A stretch of 64,000 nt of DNA from Vagococcus allomyrinae (GCF_017829975.1 NZ_JAEEGA010000011.1:151140-215139); one strand, 5' to 3'; shown: positions 7,871-17,167, counted from the stretch's first letter. Program-made: numbers and translations. The notes: generated by a model from the sequence alone, not told the origin.

Positions 7871-8916
7871 TTATGTCGGAATAAATGGTTTCAACCAGAG
7901 CTCTGCCACATCAAACCGTTGATTATGAGAGGCTCGTGTGAGTTGGAACGGAGTCGCACTCGGCCCTAATTCCAATTTAATCAGATACGTCAAGAGGGTG
8001 GCAATTAGCATGAGAATCACGTGATTCATCGCGTCTTGCTCATCTTGTGAGTATAGCTTCTTGATTGTTAGATTTTGCTTTAAGTGTTGAAAAAACAACT
8101 ATATTTACCACCTTAATTGATACATATCCGCGATTTCCTGTACACTGACGTCCATGCGATTCGTACGAGGGCAGAAGCTTCTGCCCTTTAGTCAAGGTCA
8201 CCAGTCGAAAACGTGACGTGAGAGAGTTCTTTCCGCCTCCTAAGGCAACGTGCTGGTCACTAATAATTTGTCCGTCAGTCGTTTTATAGTCATCGATTTC
8301 CATATGATCAAGCACGCTAACAAGTGTCTTTTTCTTGGTGCGAGTCACGAAAAAGACCCCATCACGGTGCATCTTGTCCAACAACTTATAGCCAAAGCAA
8401 CCTTGATCTACGATATAAGTCGCTTTGGGTTTATTAACCAATACCTCAATTTGAGCCCGATCTTGGACTTTTGCATTGGTAATCGTAAAGTCTTTCGGCT
8501 GCTGATTGTTTTCGCCCATATGACACAAATTAATGATGAAGTTTAATTCCCAACTTGGTGGAAAACAAGTGCTGATTCAAGGGAATAGTCGTAGAATCAA
8601 TCAATTGGAGACTGTTTCGTTTGGTCGCTGATTGTTTTTGCTGAATGTCCCCAACGAGGTTTCGGAAAATTTCCATGAGGACAGTGGCATCCACCTCAAT
8701 CAAGCAACGAGATAAACGACTGTGGTTAATGGACTCAATGCCAATTTCGCAGCAAAGCCGTTGATCAAGAAAGGCGCGACTCACCTCGCAGTAGCTCGGG
8801 TATTCTTCGTAAACTCCGTGCAATAAGATGTTTAAGGTTGTTTGGAAATCAAGTTTTTTACTGTAATAATCGTAGTTTGTGATAACTGTTTGGGCATCCG
8901 TCGATAAATTTTTCAA
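7871..8916 (-). pseudogene. IS4-family transposase, inactivated
   Basis: Three successive minus-strand frames (8916-8530, 8528-8100, 8098-7871) together spell one DDE transposase of the IS4 family. The first Asp is in LQLIDSTTIPLN, the second in YIVDQGCFGYKLLDKM, and the C-terminal part FFQHLKQNLTIKKLYSQ follows. A frameshift lies near 8530-8540 (just after GIKLHH), and another in the QKL region near 8170. Just before FFQHLKQ the frame reads RW-stop-I-stop-L (TGG TAA ATA TAG TTG), where the family has RWQIE: both Gln and the catalytic Glu have become stops. No terminal inverted repeats were recognised. The element is dead unless helped in trans. Confidence 0.85.
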
Positions 8917-8978
8917 CTTAAGGGACGATACTCATTCCTAAACTGATGTTTTTGAGTTATACTTATCCATGCGATAGT

Positions 8979-9030
8979 CCTTTTTATTGGTCTTAGGTAA
9001 GTCTTTCAAGGCCAATAAAAAGGTTTTTTT
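8979..9030 (+). terminator. intrinsic terminator
   Basis: CCTTTTTATTGG (8979-8990) and CCAATAAAAAGG (9012-9023) form a perfect 12-base stem, followed by seven T on the plus strand. It would stop rightward transcription coming through the insertion-sequence remnant before the convergent lipoprotein gene. Confidence 0.7.
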
Positions 9031-9098
9031 CTTTAAAAAGGTTAAGCTAAAGGGAGATACAAATTTTAAATCTTCGCAACAATAGAATCCTTCCCTAC

Positions 9099-9869
9099 TT
9101 AATTATAGCTTGCAAGAATTCGTTGAAGCTCATCTTGGGCCACTTTATCTTCCGAAACAATAAAAGGAACCTGTTCACCAGGCCAATAATCAAAATCACC
9201 ATCGTCATCTGTTACATAGAAACCATCACTAAAGGCTCCGTTACTTTTGAATTCATAGACAAAACCATTATCTGTTAGCAAATACTTCACTATGGGTTGG
9301 TCTAAAATAGCTACTTGACTGAACCCAGTGGCAGTACTTGGATTGTTTTCTTGATCATTTATTTCATTCGTTACACCAGTTGTTCCAAATTTTGAATAGT
9401 AAAAAACAACTCCTCCAATTGCATTTGCTAAATACTTATTTTTCTCAATATTAATAGTAGGATCTTGTCGTTGCATTAAAATATATTGTCCCTCAGGCGT
9501 TTTGGCATACCAATCTCCTCTCCCACTTGCACCATGATTAAAATAAGCACCATTGACAGCCATCCCACCCATTGCAGCTCTCTCGCTAGCCCAAGTAAGA
9601 AACTTATCTGATATTTCTAACTGTTCCTCAAATGTATAGGTTCTTTGAGCAACAAAAGTAACTGAGCTCTCATTTGTTTTTTCTGTGGAAGAACTGATAG
9701 GGATATCAATAGAGGTTTCACTAGTACTTGTTTTAAAAGATGCTTCTTTTTCATGAGAGCTACTAGTGATTAAACCATCATCTTTACTTTCTGTTTTTCC
9801 ACACCCTGTAAATAAAAATAACGCTACCGTACTTAATAAAACTATCGTTTGGACTTTCTTTCTTAACAA
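9099..9869 (-). CDS. lipoprotein with DUF4767-like domain
   Basis: A 256-residue exported lipoprotein. The signal peptide ends in the lipobox LFTGC with Cys23, followed by a Ser/Thr/Glu-rich linker to about residue 75. The C-terminal half (LTWASERAAMGGMAVNGAYFNHGASGRGDWYAK and following) resembles DUF4767, a domain common in lipoproteins of lactobacilli and enterococci. The start is TTG with GGAGGG 6 bases upstream. It follows rlmH on the same strand by about 40 bases and may be co-transcribed. Function is unknown. Confidence 0.8.
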   Translation of the reverse strand: MLRKKVQTIVLLSTVALFLFTGCGKTESKDDGLITSSSHEKEASFKTSTSETSIDIPISSSTEKTNESSVTFVAQRTYTFEEQLEISDKFLTWASERAAMGGMAVNGAYFNHGASGRGDWYAKTPEGQYILMQRQDPTINIEKNKYLANAIGGVVFYYSKFGTTGVTNEINDQENNPSTATGFSQVAILDQPIVKYLLTDNGFVYEFKSNGAFSDGFYVTDDDGDFDYWPGEQVPFIVSEDKVAQDELQRILASYN

Positions 9870-9911
9870 ATCGGTCCCTCCTTTAAATTTAATTGTCTAA
9901 GAATAACCTCA

Positions 9912-10391
9912 TCACTTATGATACGCATGCCCATGTACGATCCTAAAACAACGATAAATCTGTTCACTCAAAATCAAGCGCATCAGTTGATGAGGATAAG
10001 TCACCCGACCAAAAGAAATCTGCTGATCCGAGCGCTTAAGGACCTCATCCGAGAGCCCTAAAGAACCACCAATAACAAAATTGATCGTGCTTTGTCCCTG
10101 AGTTGTCACTTTATCCACAGAAGCAGCAAACTCTTCTGAGCTATAATCCTTGCCATTAATCGCTAAAGCATAAACAAAATCATTATCACCGATCTTGGCT
10201 AAGATTTTCTGCCCTTCTTTCTCTTTAATCTGTAGCATCTCTGCCTCACTTAAGGTTTCAGGTGCCTTTTCATCTCCGACTTCAACAATTTCAAACTTAC
10301 AATATTTGCCTAAACGCTTGGCATACTCTTCAATCCCTTGTTTTAAATACTTTTCTTTTAACTTCCCTACTGCAATAATCCGAACTTTCAT
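9912..10391 (-). CDS. rlmH: 23S rRNA (pseudouridine-1915-N3)-methyltransferase RlmH
   Basis: A 159-residue SPOUT-fold methyltransferase that methylates N3 of pseudouridine 1915 in helix 69 of 23S rRNA, acting on the assembled 70S ribosome. The sequence begins [17 protein letters not shown]; the SAM-binding knot is formed by [14 protein letters not shown] (about residues 100-113) and the C-terminus ends [14 protein letters not shown], which is diagnostic. The ATG at 10391 gives exactly the family length and has AAAGGGTGG upstream; the GTG three codons earlier is less likely. The rlmH-htrA-wal order is a conserved block near the replication origin in several Lactobacillales. Confidence 0.97.
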   Translation of the reverse strand: MKVRIIAVGKLKEKYLKQGIEEYAKRLGKYCKFEIVEVGDEKAPETLSEAEMLQIKEKEGQKILAKIGDNDFVYALAINGKDYSSEEFAASVDKVTTQGQSTINFVIGGSLGLSDEVLKRSDQQISFGRVTYPHQLMRLILSEQIYRCFRIVHGHAYHK

Positions 10392-10500
10392 CTCATCCAC
10401 CCTTTAATCTCATCACTATTTTTGATGTCATGTTGTCCAGCGTTTTTTCTCCGCTCTTCTTAAATACTAATCTACTCTGACTCAAAAACCAAGTAAAAAG

Positions 10501-10639
10501 TTATCCACAGTTGTCCACAGGTTTATCCACAAAAATGTGGATAGTTTGACTTAATTGTTGAGAACTCATCCTTATTATATCAGTTATCCTCAAAAGTTTT
10601 GCACAATCCACAGTTTCTGTGGATAAGCTCTGTGGGTAA
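10501..10639. promoter_or_regulatory. DnaA-box cluster between rlmH and htrA
   Basis: Seven 9-mers resemble the DnaA box TTATCCACA. Perfect: 10501-10509 and 10523-10531 (plus), 10618-10626 (minus, TGTGGATAA). One mismatch: 10511-10519 (TTGTCCACA), 10536-10544 (TGTGGATAG, minus), 10631-10639 (TGTGGGTAA, minus). Two mismatches: 10604-10612. Plus-oriented boxes lie mostly on the left and minus-oriented boxes on the right, with an AT-rich stretch to about 10800. No dnaA or dnaN is in the window, so this is more likely a DnaA-titrating or regulatory cluster near oriC than the origin itself. Confidence 0.75.
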
Positions 10640-10785
10640 CTAAAATTAAAAAGTCATGAGAAACGTCATTTCTTCATGATTTTCACAAGCTAATTGTTAT
10701 TTTTCAATAATTGTCTGTCATTTTATACGAGCTTTTTCATAAAATATTCAAACTCAGATATTAGACTATAGGTGTAAGGTAAATG

Positions 10786-10843
10786 TATAATGAATATAAT
10801 CAATAATTAACCCAAAGGAGGAAAGGTGCCTAGCACCGCATAA
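10786..10843 (+). promoter_or_regulatory. htrA leader: -10 box, SD, 5-codon mini-ORF and hairpin
   Basis: A consensus TATAAT (10786-10791) lies about 50 bases before htrA; no good -35 was found. The ribosome site AAAGGAGG (10814-10821) is 23 bases from the htrA ATG, too far for normal initiation. Between them is GTG CCT AGC ACC GCA TAA (10826-10843), a five-codon frame placed correctly for that site, whose stop ends one base before the htrA ATG (TAATATG). The same bases form a small hairpin, GGTGC-CTA-GCACC (10825-10837). Either termination-reinitiation or a hairpin that shortens the spacing would explain translation of htrA. Confidence 0.55.
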
Positions 10844-10844
10844 T

Positions 10845-12143
10845 ATGAGAAAAGACGTAACCCCATACTCACCAAAAAAACAAAGTTCTGGATTTATTAA
10901 AGGCATCGCAGGAGGTGTCCTTGGCGGTTTGTTAACCTGTGGTGTGGCCTTAATGCTCTACAACCCAGCAACCCCGAAAGAAGATTTAACAACTAGTAAT
11001 ACTACTAATAGTACGGCAAATACAGCACAAATCAGCAATATTAAATACGATGTGGAAAGTGACACAACGAAAGCTGTTGAGAAAGTCGAACAAGCTGTTG
11101 TTTCCGTTGTTAATTTACAAAAACAACAAAGCACCCAAAGCATGGGTGGTTTAGGTGGGTTGTTCGGCCAATCAGAACAGCAACCAGAAGATAATGCCGA
11201 TAGTGCTGATGGTTCTGATTTAGAGGCTAGCAGTGAAGGTAGTGGTGTTATCTACAAGAAAGACGGCAAAAAAGCCTATATTGTAACGAACAACCACGTT
11301 GTAGAAGGTTCTGATGGACTTGAGGTCATTCTTAGTGATGGCACCAAAGTTGATGCAACATTAGTGGGTAGTGATGTTTATACTGACTTAGCTGTTTTAG
11401 AAATCGATTCTGAGAATGTCAAAGCCACTGCTGAATTTGGCGATTCAGATGCGGTTAAATTAGGCGAACCTGCCATTGCCATTGGCTCACCTCTCGGCTC
11501 ACTTTATGCCAACAGTGTCACTCAAGGCATTATCTCTGGTAAAGACCGTAACATTACCAGTCAAAATGATAGCGGCCAAACCATTCAAATTAACGCCATT
11601 CAAACAGACGCTGCCATTAACCCTGGTAACTCAGGTGGTCCCTTAGTCAATGCAGCTGGTCAAGTTATCGGCATTAACTCAATTAAAATTGCCTCTGCTA
11701 CCTCTGGTGTTTCTGCTGAAGGAATGGGCTTCTCTATTCCAAGTAATGATGTAGTAGAAATCATCAATCAATTGGAAGCCAACAAAAAAGTATCACGTCC
11801 AATGTTAGGTGTTAAAATGAGTGATTTATCGGCAATTAGCAGTGAGCAGCAAGAAAAAATCTTAAAAATCCCAACAGATCTGACTGGTGGTGTGATTATT
11901 CGCGAAGTTGAACCTGCTTCACCTGCTGAAAAAGCCGGCTTAAAACAATATGATGTGATTGTCGCCATCGATGACAAAGAAGTCGAAACGGGAACAGATT
12001 TACAATCCGTTCTGTATAAGAAAAAAGTTGGGGACAGTGTCAAAATTACTTTCTACCGTGAAAGTGACAAAAAGACAACTACCGTTGAATTAACACTGGA
12101 TGCTGAAAATGTGAAAAGCACTCAAAAAAATTTAGATCAATAA
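10845..12143 (+). CDS. htrA: HtrA/DegP-type membrane serine protease
   Basis: A 432-residue surface quality-control protease. One membrane anchor lies at about residues 17-40, then a low-complexity linker, a trypsin-like domain and one C-terminal PDZ domain (about 310-420). The catalytic triad is visible: His151 (TNNHVVEG), Asp181 (YTDLAVLEI) and Ser263 (NPGNSGGPL). It degrades misfolded exported proteins outside the membrane. The ATG at 10845 is the first possible start, but the Shine-Dalgarno sequence is unusually far away, behind a mini-ORF and hairpin. It lies on the opposite strand from rlmH and converges with the wal operon. Confidence 0.96.
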   Translation: MRKDVTPYSPKKQSSGFIKGIAGGVLGGLLTCGVALMLYNPATPKEDLTTSNTTNSTANTAQISNIKYDVESDTTKAVEKVEQAVVSVVNLQKQQSTQSMGGLGGLFGQSEQQPEDNADSADGSDLEASSEGSGVIYKKDGKKAYIVTNNHVVEGSDGLEVILSDGTKVDATLVGSDVYTDLAVLEIDSENVKATAEFGDSDAVKLGEPAIAIGSPLGSLYANSVTQGIISGKDRNITSQNDSGQTIQINAIQTDAAINPGNSGGPLVNAAGQVIGINSIKIASATSGVSAEGMGFSIPSNDVVEIINQLEANKKVSRPMLGVKMSDLSAISSEQQEKILKIPTDLTGGVIIREVEPASPAEKAGLKQYDVIVAIDDKEVETGTDLQSVLYKKKVGDSVKITFYRESDKKTTTVELTLDAENVKSTQKNLDQ

Positions 12144-12148
12144 TTTAA

Positions 12149-12190
12149 AACTCTCAATCACGGCTTATGGCCCGTTGATTGAGAGTTTTT
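12149..12190 (+). terminator. htrA terminator
   Basis: AACTCTCAATCA (12149-12160) pairs with TGATTGAGAGTT (12176-12187) around a GC-rich loop region and is followed by T residues. It lies directly after the htrA stop. Confidence 0.85.
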
Positions 12191-12200
12191 CCTTTTTTAA

Positions 12201-12238
12201 AATCCCTCAAAAGGCTCGCTAGCTCCTTTTGAGGGATT
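12201..12238 (-). terminator. wal operon terminator
   Basis: AATCCCTCAAAAGG (12201-12214) and CCTTTTGAGGGATT (12225-12238) form a 14-base perfect stem. On the minus strand it is followed by TTTT and comes right after the walJ stop, so it ends the leftward wal operon. Confidence 0.8.
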
Positions 12239-12243
12239 AATTA

Positions 12244-13050
12244 TTAGATAGCAAACATCGCACTGGCAATATCTGGATCAGTATCGTAGACCATTAGATC
12301 ATGGCCAACACCGAAGTCGTGTTCTCTTAAAGTATGCTCCATGGTCATATGAGCCAGCTCTTTAATATTATTTTCTCGACTTAAATGCCCCAGATAAATT
12401 CGCTTCGTATTGTTGCCGATTAATTCGGTCATCACTAAGGCTCCATCTTCATTTGACAGATGGCCTTTATCGCCTAAAATACGCTGTTTTAAACTCCACG
12501 GGTATTTTCCCATGCGCAACATGCTTAAATCATGATTGCTTTCCATCAAGTACGCATCAGCATCCTTGACCGTCCCTTTTATTCGGTCGCTGCAGTAACC
12601 TGTATCGGTTAAGACGACAAATCGTTTATTATTGCGGTGAAATTGATAAAATTGTGGGTCAGCGGCATCATGAGAAACCCCAAAGCTTTCGATATCCATA
12701 TCACCGAAAGTCAATGTTTTCCCTCTTTCAAAAATTCGCTTATGTTCTGGGTCGATATTGCCCACATTTTTTGTCATGGCTTCCCAGGTCTTTTCGTTAG
12801 CATAGACATCTATCCCATGTTTACGAGATAACACGCCAACACCGTGAATATGGTCTGTGTGCTCATGAGTGACCAAAATGGCATCCAACTCGGCTGGCGA
12901 TCGGCCAACTTCATTCATCAGACTTGTGATTTTCTTACCACTTAGTCCAGCATCCACCAATATTTTTTGTTTTTCTGATTCGATATAAAGAGAGTTACCA
13001 GAACTACCACTGGCTAAAATACTCACTTTAAACGCTTCTTGACTGTTCAA
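12244..13050 (-). CDS. walJ: WalJ (YycJ/VicX) metallo-beta-lactamase-fold protein
   Basis: A 268-residue MBL-fold hydrolase, the last gene of the wal operon. The metal-binding motif THEHTDHIHG lies near residues 61-70, with further ligands expected in the HD/H motifs downstream (LTDTGYCSD, GHLSRENN). Homologues (YycJ, VicX) are 5'-to-3' DNA exonuclease-like proteins linked to mismatch repair and wall homeostasis. The start is a TTG about 10 bases after AGAGGGG; FKVSILASGSSGNSLYIE a few residues in is the conserved opening strand. It is separated from walI by about 170 bases. Confidence 0.94.
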   Translation of the reverse strand: MNSQEAFKVSILASGSSGNSLYIESEKQKILVDAGLSGKKITSLMNEVGRSPAELDAILVTHEHTDHIHGVGVLSRKHGIDVYANEKTWEAMTKNVGNIDPEHKRIFERGKTLTFGDMDIESFGVSHDAADPQFYQFHRNNKRFVVLTDTGYCSDRIKGTVKDADAYLMESNHDLSMLRMGKYPWSLKQRILGDKGHLSNEDGALVMTELIGNNTKRIYLGHLSRENNIKELAHMTMEHTLREHDFGVGHDLMVYDTDPDIASAMFAI

Positions 13051-13224
13051 GGCGTGATTCCCCTCTCTACTTTCATACTCTCACATTATAGCAGAAATCC
13101 ACGGGAAATTCATTGAAAAGAGTTAAATCTTGCGGATAAGGGCGCCTCCCTTCCTTCAATCGCTTGTTTCAAACCACCAACAACCACTAAGTCCTGCAAA
13201 AGTAAGCTGACTTAGTGGTTGAGT

Positions 13225-14040
13225 TTATTTTTTGACTTCGGGAATACTTGCGGAAATCACTGAATTGGTGAAGGCGTTAATTCGTTCCATTTGAATGTTA
13301 TTTTTATTAGTTTCGATCCAAACGAACCAAGCCGGAATATAGACATTTTTATCCCGCACCGTAAAGAGCCGAGTATAAGCCAGTTCCGTTTTGACGACTT
13401 TTGACTCACTGGGAATTCGATTGCTCATGTACAAGGTTTTAATGGCCGCATTTTCACTGACTACTTCTTGTTTTTCACGCAAAGGTTGAATCTCTGATAG
13501 ATGGGTTTGGGTGTAGCCTTTTAATGTGATCTTTTCCTCAGCGTCTGGAACATCAAAATGCAGTTCTGACGTTTCATCATTAAAGGGAACACCTTCGAAC
13601 TCCTGTGATAAGACAATTTCATTTTGTTCATTAGAAGGCAATTCTCTGAGACGATAGTCCGCCCCAAAAACGATCGGAGCATCTCCAATCAAAAAGCTCG
13701 TTAATTCCTTTTCTAAATTTTGCCGATCGATGGTAATCTGACTGGCTAAAGGCAATGTTCGTGATAAGCGATGATTCTCAATTTTATCATAACTGTCTTG
13801 AACCACATCATGAAAATTAGTGGCCTCAGCACTTAAATAATAGCCATCGTAAATCTTGGCCGAAAACGTCCCTTCAAAGGAAATTTTATCCGCCTTTAAC
13901 CGACTTTCAATATCTGCCGCAGTGGCAATTTCCGACGTAGGCCCTTGATCAACTTGACTTTGACGAAAGGTGTATAAGAGAAATAAATTGAGACTGAGAA
14001 ATGCACAGAAAAAAATCAGTTCTATTCGTTTAAAATCCAT
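13225..14040 (-). CDS. walI: WalI (YycI) membrane regulator of WalK
   Basis: A 271-residue membrane-anchored protein with a single N-terminal helix (MDFKRIELIFFCAFLSLNLF and on, residues 1-24) and an extracytoplasmic domain. YycI and YycH form a complex in the membrane that tunes WalK activity. The chosen ATG at 14040 overlaps the walH stop by one base (TAATG) and has GGGAGGG upstream; longer in-frame starts would overlap walH by 58 bases and are unlikely. Part of the walRKHIJ operon. Confidence 0.93.
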   Translation of the reverse strand: MDFKRIELIFFCAFLSLNLFLLYTFRQSQVDQGPTSEIATAADIESRLKADKISFEGTFSAKIYDGYYLSAEATNFHDVVQDSYDKIENHRLSRTLPLASQITIDRQNLEKELTSFLIGDAPIVFGADYRLRELPSNEQNEIVLSQEFEGVPFNDETSELHFDVPDAEEKITLKGYTQTHLSEIQPLREKQEVVSENAAIKTLYMSNRIPSESKVVKTELAYTRLFTVRDKNVYIPAWFVWIETNKNNIQMERINAFTNSVISASIPEVKK

Positions 14041-15350
14041 TACTCTTTCCCTCCCATTTCCTGGGCTTTTTGAATCACATTGGCCACATTGTCCCAATAA
14101 TTATCAAGTTTCACATACCATTCTGGCACTAAATCCACCACTTGTTTGGTTTCCTGATTAGCTTCCCAAGTATAACCAATTTGCAGATCTTCTAACTCTT
14201 TGCGCTGAATCCCCGCTGCTTCAAGCTGCGCTACAATTCTTTCTGTATTTGGCAACGTTACTTCTTCATCTGAAGGAATCGGAACTTGGATCGTTTCCTG
14301 ATTAGTCATCACTTGGATGATTTGATTATTGCGGGTCACTTCAACCCGTCCTTTGGTATGATCACTAAAAATCGGAAAGCCTTCTACAAAATTGCGATAA
14401 GTCACTTTATTTCCACGGCCTTCAAAGTAACGAATAGTCCCCATGGAATTTCCAATACTCTGAACATAGTAAAAAGTATCTGTATAAATATTGTGAGTTG
14501 GATTGACTAAGACCGTTTCTGGTTTAATCCGCCCGCTAAACTGGGCTTCGCCAGTATCATAGCTAATCTTCAAACTGTCGCCTTCAGCGTTGATCAAATC
14601 CACATCTCTACTGTTTCTATTGCTGTCATTTGGCATGATTTCTTGAGGATTATCAAAAAATGCCTGAGAGAACAACGTATAAGATTGGGTTGATAAAATA
14701 TAACTGTATTTTTTTAAGGTGATGTCCTCGATAAATTGATAAAAGACAGGTAACTCAGAGTCTTCATGAAGAACTTCAATAAATCGGTTATTTGTATCTC
14801 GTAAAAGTCGTCTAATTTCACTTAAATCGCCCTTAAACTTAATGCGATACACTTGCTGATTTTTATCATTTAAAACATACATCACATCTTCGTCCAAAGA
14901 CACAACTAATCGTTGAAAACTCATGTCCTCTTCAATTCCGCGGGTCACATCCTGGTCATTGATCTCCAAAAAATAAGCGAGAGATATTGGACTGCCCATT
15001 ACCAACTCAAAGGAATTCGGTTTGGTTTGAGACTCTAGGTATCTAGCTCCGTCTTTTTCCGAATACACCGTTAAACGTTCACGAGATAACCGCAGCACTT
15101 CTTTGGTGATGGAAGAAATCAAGTTTTCTTTATTGCTGTAAAAATGTTTCCCCTGATCATCATGATAGATTAGCTTAACAGGGCTAAAGACATCTTTCGG
15201 TTGCTTCATGTTCATGGTACTTTCTGAGTTTTTACTATTATCCACCAAATCTTTGCTGCCAGAGTTCGTCCAGATTTTCCAAGAAAGAAAGAGACTTAAG
15301 ACGATCATGCTCACTAATCCGAAACGAATCAATCTGCCGCCTAGTTTCAT
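14040..15350 (-). CDS. walH: WalH (YycH) membrane regulator of WalK
   Basis: A 436-residue protein with one N-terminal membrane helix (about residues 8-26, IRFGLVSMIVLSLFLSWKIW) and a large external domain typical of the YycH family. It acts with WalI on the sensor kinase WalK at the outer face of the membrane. The ATG at 15350 overlaps the walK stop as ATGA, and GAGGAGG lies upstream; a TTG two codons earlier is also possible. Downstream it overlaps walI by one base, so the three genes are translationally coupled. Confidence 0.94.
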   Translation of the reverse strand: MKLGGRLIRFGLVSMIVLSLFLSWKIWTNSGSKDLVDNSKNSESTMNMKQPKDVFSPVKLIYHDDQGKHFYSNKENLISSITKEVLRLSRERLTVYSEKDGARYLESQTKPNSFELVMGSPISLAYFLEINDQDVTRGIEEDMSFQRLVVSLDEDVMYVLNDKNQQVYRIKFKGDLSEIRRLLRDTNNRFIEVLHEDSELPVFYQFIEDITLKKYSYILSTQSYTLFSQAFFDNPQEIMPNDSNRNSRDVDLINAEGDSLKISYDTGEAQFSGRIKPETVLVNPTHNIYTDTFYYVQSIGNSMGTIRYFEGRGNKVTYRNFVEGFPIFSDHTKGRVEVTRNNQIIQVMTNQETIQVPIPSDEEVTLPNTERIVAQLEAAGIQRKELEDLQIGYTWEANQETKQVVDLVPEWYVKLDNYWDNVANVIQKAQEMGGKE

Positions 15351-17167
15351 ATCCAATCATCCTCCTCTATTGGTTCATATGGTAGAGAGATATAGAAGGT
15401 TGAGCCTTTCCCCTCTTCACTTTCAGCCCAAATCGAGCCGCCGTGATCTTGAATGACCTCGCGTGAAATAGCTAAGCCTAAACCAGAGCCTCCCATGGCA
15501 CGGGAGCGAGCTTTATCCACCCGGAAGAAACGATTGAATACGCGCTTAACATCTTGCTGGGGAATCCCCATGCCCTGATCTGAAATGGAGATAATCACGT
15601 TATTGTGGGTTTCCAACAAGGTACACGTAATTTCACCACCATCAGGTGAATACTTTAAGGCATTATTCATAATATTATCCAGCACTTGAATAATTTTATC
15701 TGGATCTACCTCTGTCCAGATCGTGCGACGAGTAAATTCTTTTTTGATCTTATAGTTCTGATTCTGACTTTTAATCATCATCTCAAAACGTTCAAGTACA
15801 AAATTAACCATCTCATTTAAATTGACCAGTTCTAGCTGAATTGGGCTTTTTTGAGCGTCAATTCGCGATAGATGAAGCAGATCGTTGATCATGCGAATCA
15901 TCCGATCCGTCTCTTCTAAGGTAACGTTTAAGAAGCGCGGTGCCAACTCTGGGTCTTGCCAAGCACCATCGGTTAGGGATTCCAAATAACTCTTCATGCT
16001 GGTTAACGGCGTCCGTAATTCATGGGACACATTCGATACAAACTCACGGCGCTCGCTTTCGTTTTTCTCCTGTTCCGTAACATCGTGAAGCACACAGACC
16101 AAGCCGCTGATAAAACCAGACTCACGTCGAATCATGGCAAAATCCGCCTTTAAAATGGTCTGCTCTTCTTCTGAAATGCTGACATCGATCAACTGCTCAT
16201 TTTGTTCTTCCAATAATTGGCGCAAGGTGTAATTTTCATGAATGTTTAGAATTTCTAAAATCGATTTATTGACCGCTTCTTCACTGGTCGTGTTTAACAA
16301 CATTAAGGCCATCTCATTGATAATGATCACTTTGCCACGGCGGTCAGTGGCAATCACCCCATCGGTCATGTGGGACAAGACACTGTCCAAACGATGTCGT
16401 TCCGCCTCCAAGGTCTCCTGAGCTTCTTCAACCCGATCGGATAACTCATTAAAGGTCTGAGCCAACTGGCCTAATTCATCCTGACCATGAACTTCAATCT
16501 CGCCACTGTAGTCCCCCTGAGCAATTTTCATGGCTTGTTGCTGCATTTCACCAATTGGTTTAGTAATGGTTCGCGCCACTAGCAAAGCCACTGCTAAAGA
16601 AATTGAAATGGCAATCATCGACGCAGAAAAGAAGATTAGTGCGGTATCATTGACGTCTTTATAACGGCTTTCAATGTCACTCTTAACATAGAGAGCACCG
16701 ATGACTGCGTCGCCAGTCGGTGACTTTATTTGCTGAACGTTGATATAGACCCGTTTGTTGGTTGCGGTATCCTTGATCTCTTTTCGTTTTTCGGTAAAAT
16801 CATTCAGTTCCGGGATGTCGTTCTTTTTGCCAATATCGCTTTGTTTATTGGCATCGCTAGTAGCCCGAACAATGGCCTTGTCATCTACCACTCGTACTTC
16901 AAAGACATCCTTTTTGGAAAATTCATTGACGGCCCGCTTAAGAGTAGCATCGTCTTCATCATCTGAAGAGCTTAATTCTGCACTAAGATTAGAAGCTAAT
17001 TGTTCCACATTGGCGTTCATGCTCTCCTTAAAAGCGGAAATATTATTTTTTTCTAATTCACGAATAAAAATAGCCCCGATGATTTCCACTGATATCAAGA
17101 GCAGCAGAACAAACACCATGGCAATTTTGAAATGAACAGATTGGAAAAAACGGATTTTTTTCCGCAT
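15347..17167 (-). CDS. walK: WalK (VicK/YycG) sensor histidine kinase
   Basis: A 606-residue sensor kinase of the essential WalRK cell-wall system. Two membrane helices (about 12-35 and 176-198) flank an extracytoplasmic PAS-like domain of about 140 residues, which is the form found in enterococci, staphylococci and bacilli and not the single-helix form of streptococci. HAMP follows (199-252), then a PAS domain (about 258-365), the dimerisation domain with phospho-acceptor His382 (FVSNVSHELRTPLT), and the ATPase domain with N box, DQGMGIP (G1) and GSGLGLAIS (G2). It controls peptidoglycan hydrolases through WalR. A 181-base gap with a stem-loop separates it from walR. Confidence 0.97.
   Translation of the reverse strand: MRKKIRFFQSVHFKIAMVFVLLLLISVEIIGAIFIRELEKNNISAFKESMNANVEQLASNLSAELSSSDDEDDATLKRAVNEFSKKDVFEVRVVDDKAIVRATSDANKQSDIGKKNDIPELNDFTEKRKEIKDTATNKRVYINVQQIKSPTGDAVIGALYVKSDIESRYKDVNDTALIFFSASMIAISISLAVALLVARTITKPIGEMQQQAMKIAQGDYSGEIEVHGQDELGQLAQTFNELSDRVEEAQETLEAERHRLDSVLSHMTDGVIATDRRGKVIIINEMALMLLNTTSEEAVNKSILEILNIHENYTLRQLLEEQNEQLIDVSISEEEQTILKADFAMIRRESGFISGLVCVLHDVTEQEKNESERREFVSNVSHELRTPLTSMKSYLESLTDGAWQDPELAPRFLNVTLEETDRMIRMINDLLHLSRIDAQKSPIQLELVNLNEMVNFVLERFEMMIKSQNQNYKIKKEFTRRTIWTEVDPDKIIQVLDNIMNNALKYSPDGGEITCTLLETHNNVIISISDQGMGIPQQDVKRVFNRFFRVDKARSRAMGGSGLGLAISREVIQDHGGSIWAESEEGKGSTFYISLPYEPIEEDDWI

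Noticed and set aside
10501..10800. DnaA boxes plus AT-rich stretch as the chromosomal origin itself
   Set aside because: No dnaA, dnaN or other origin-defining genes are in the window, and the flanking genes are rlmH and htrA. I keep it as a DnaA-box cluster only.
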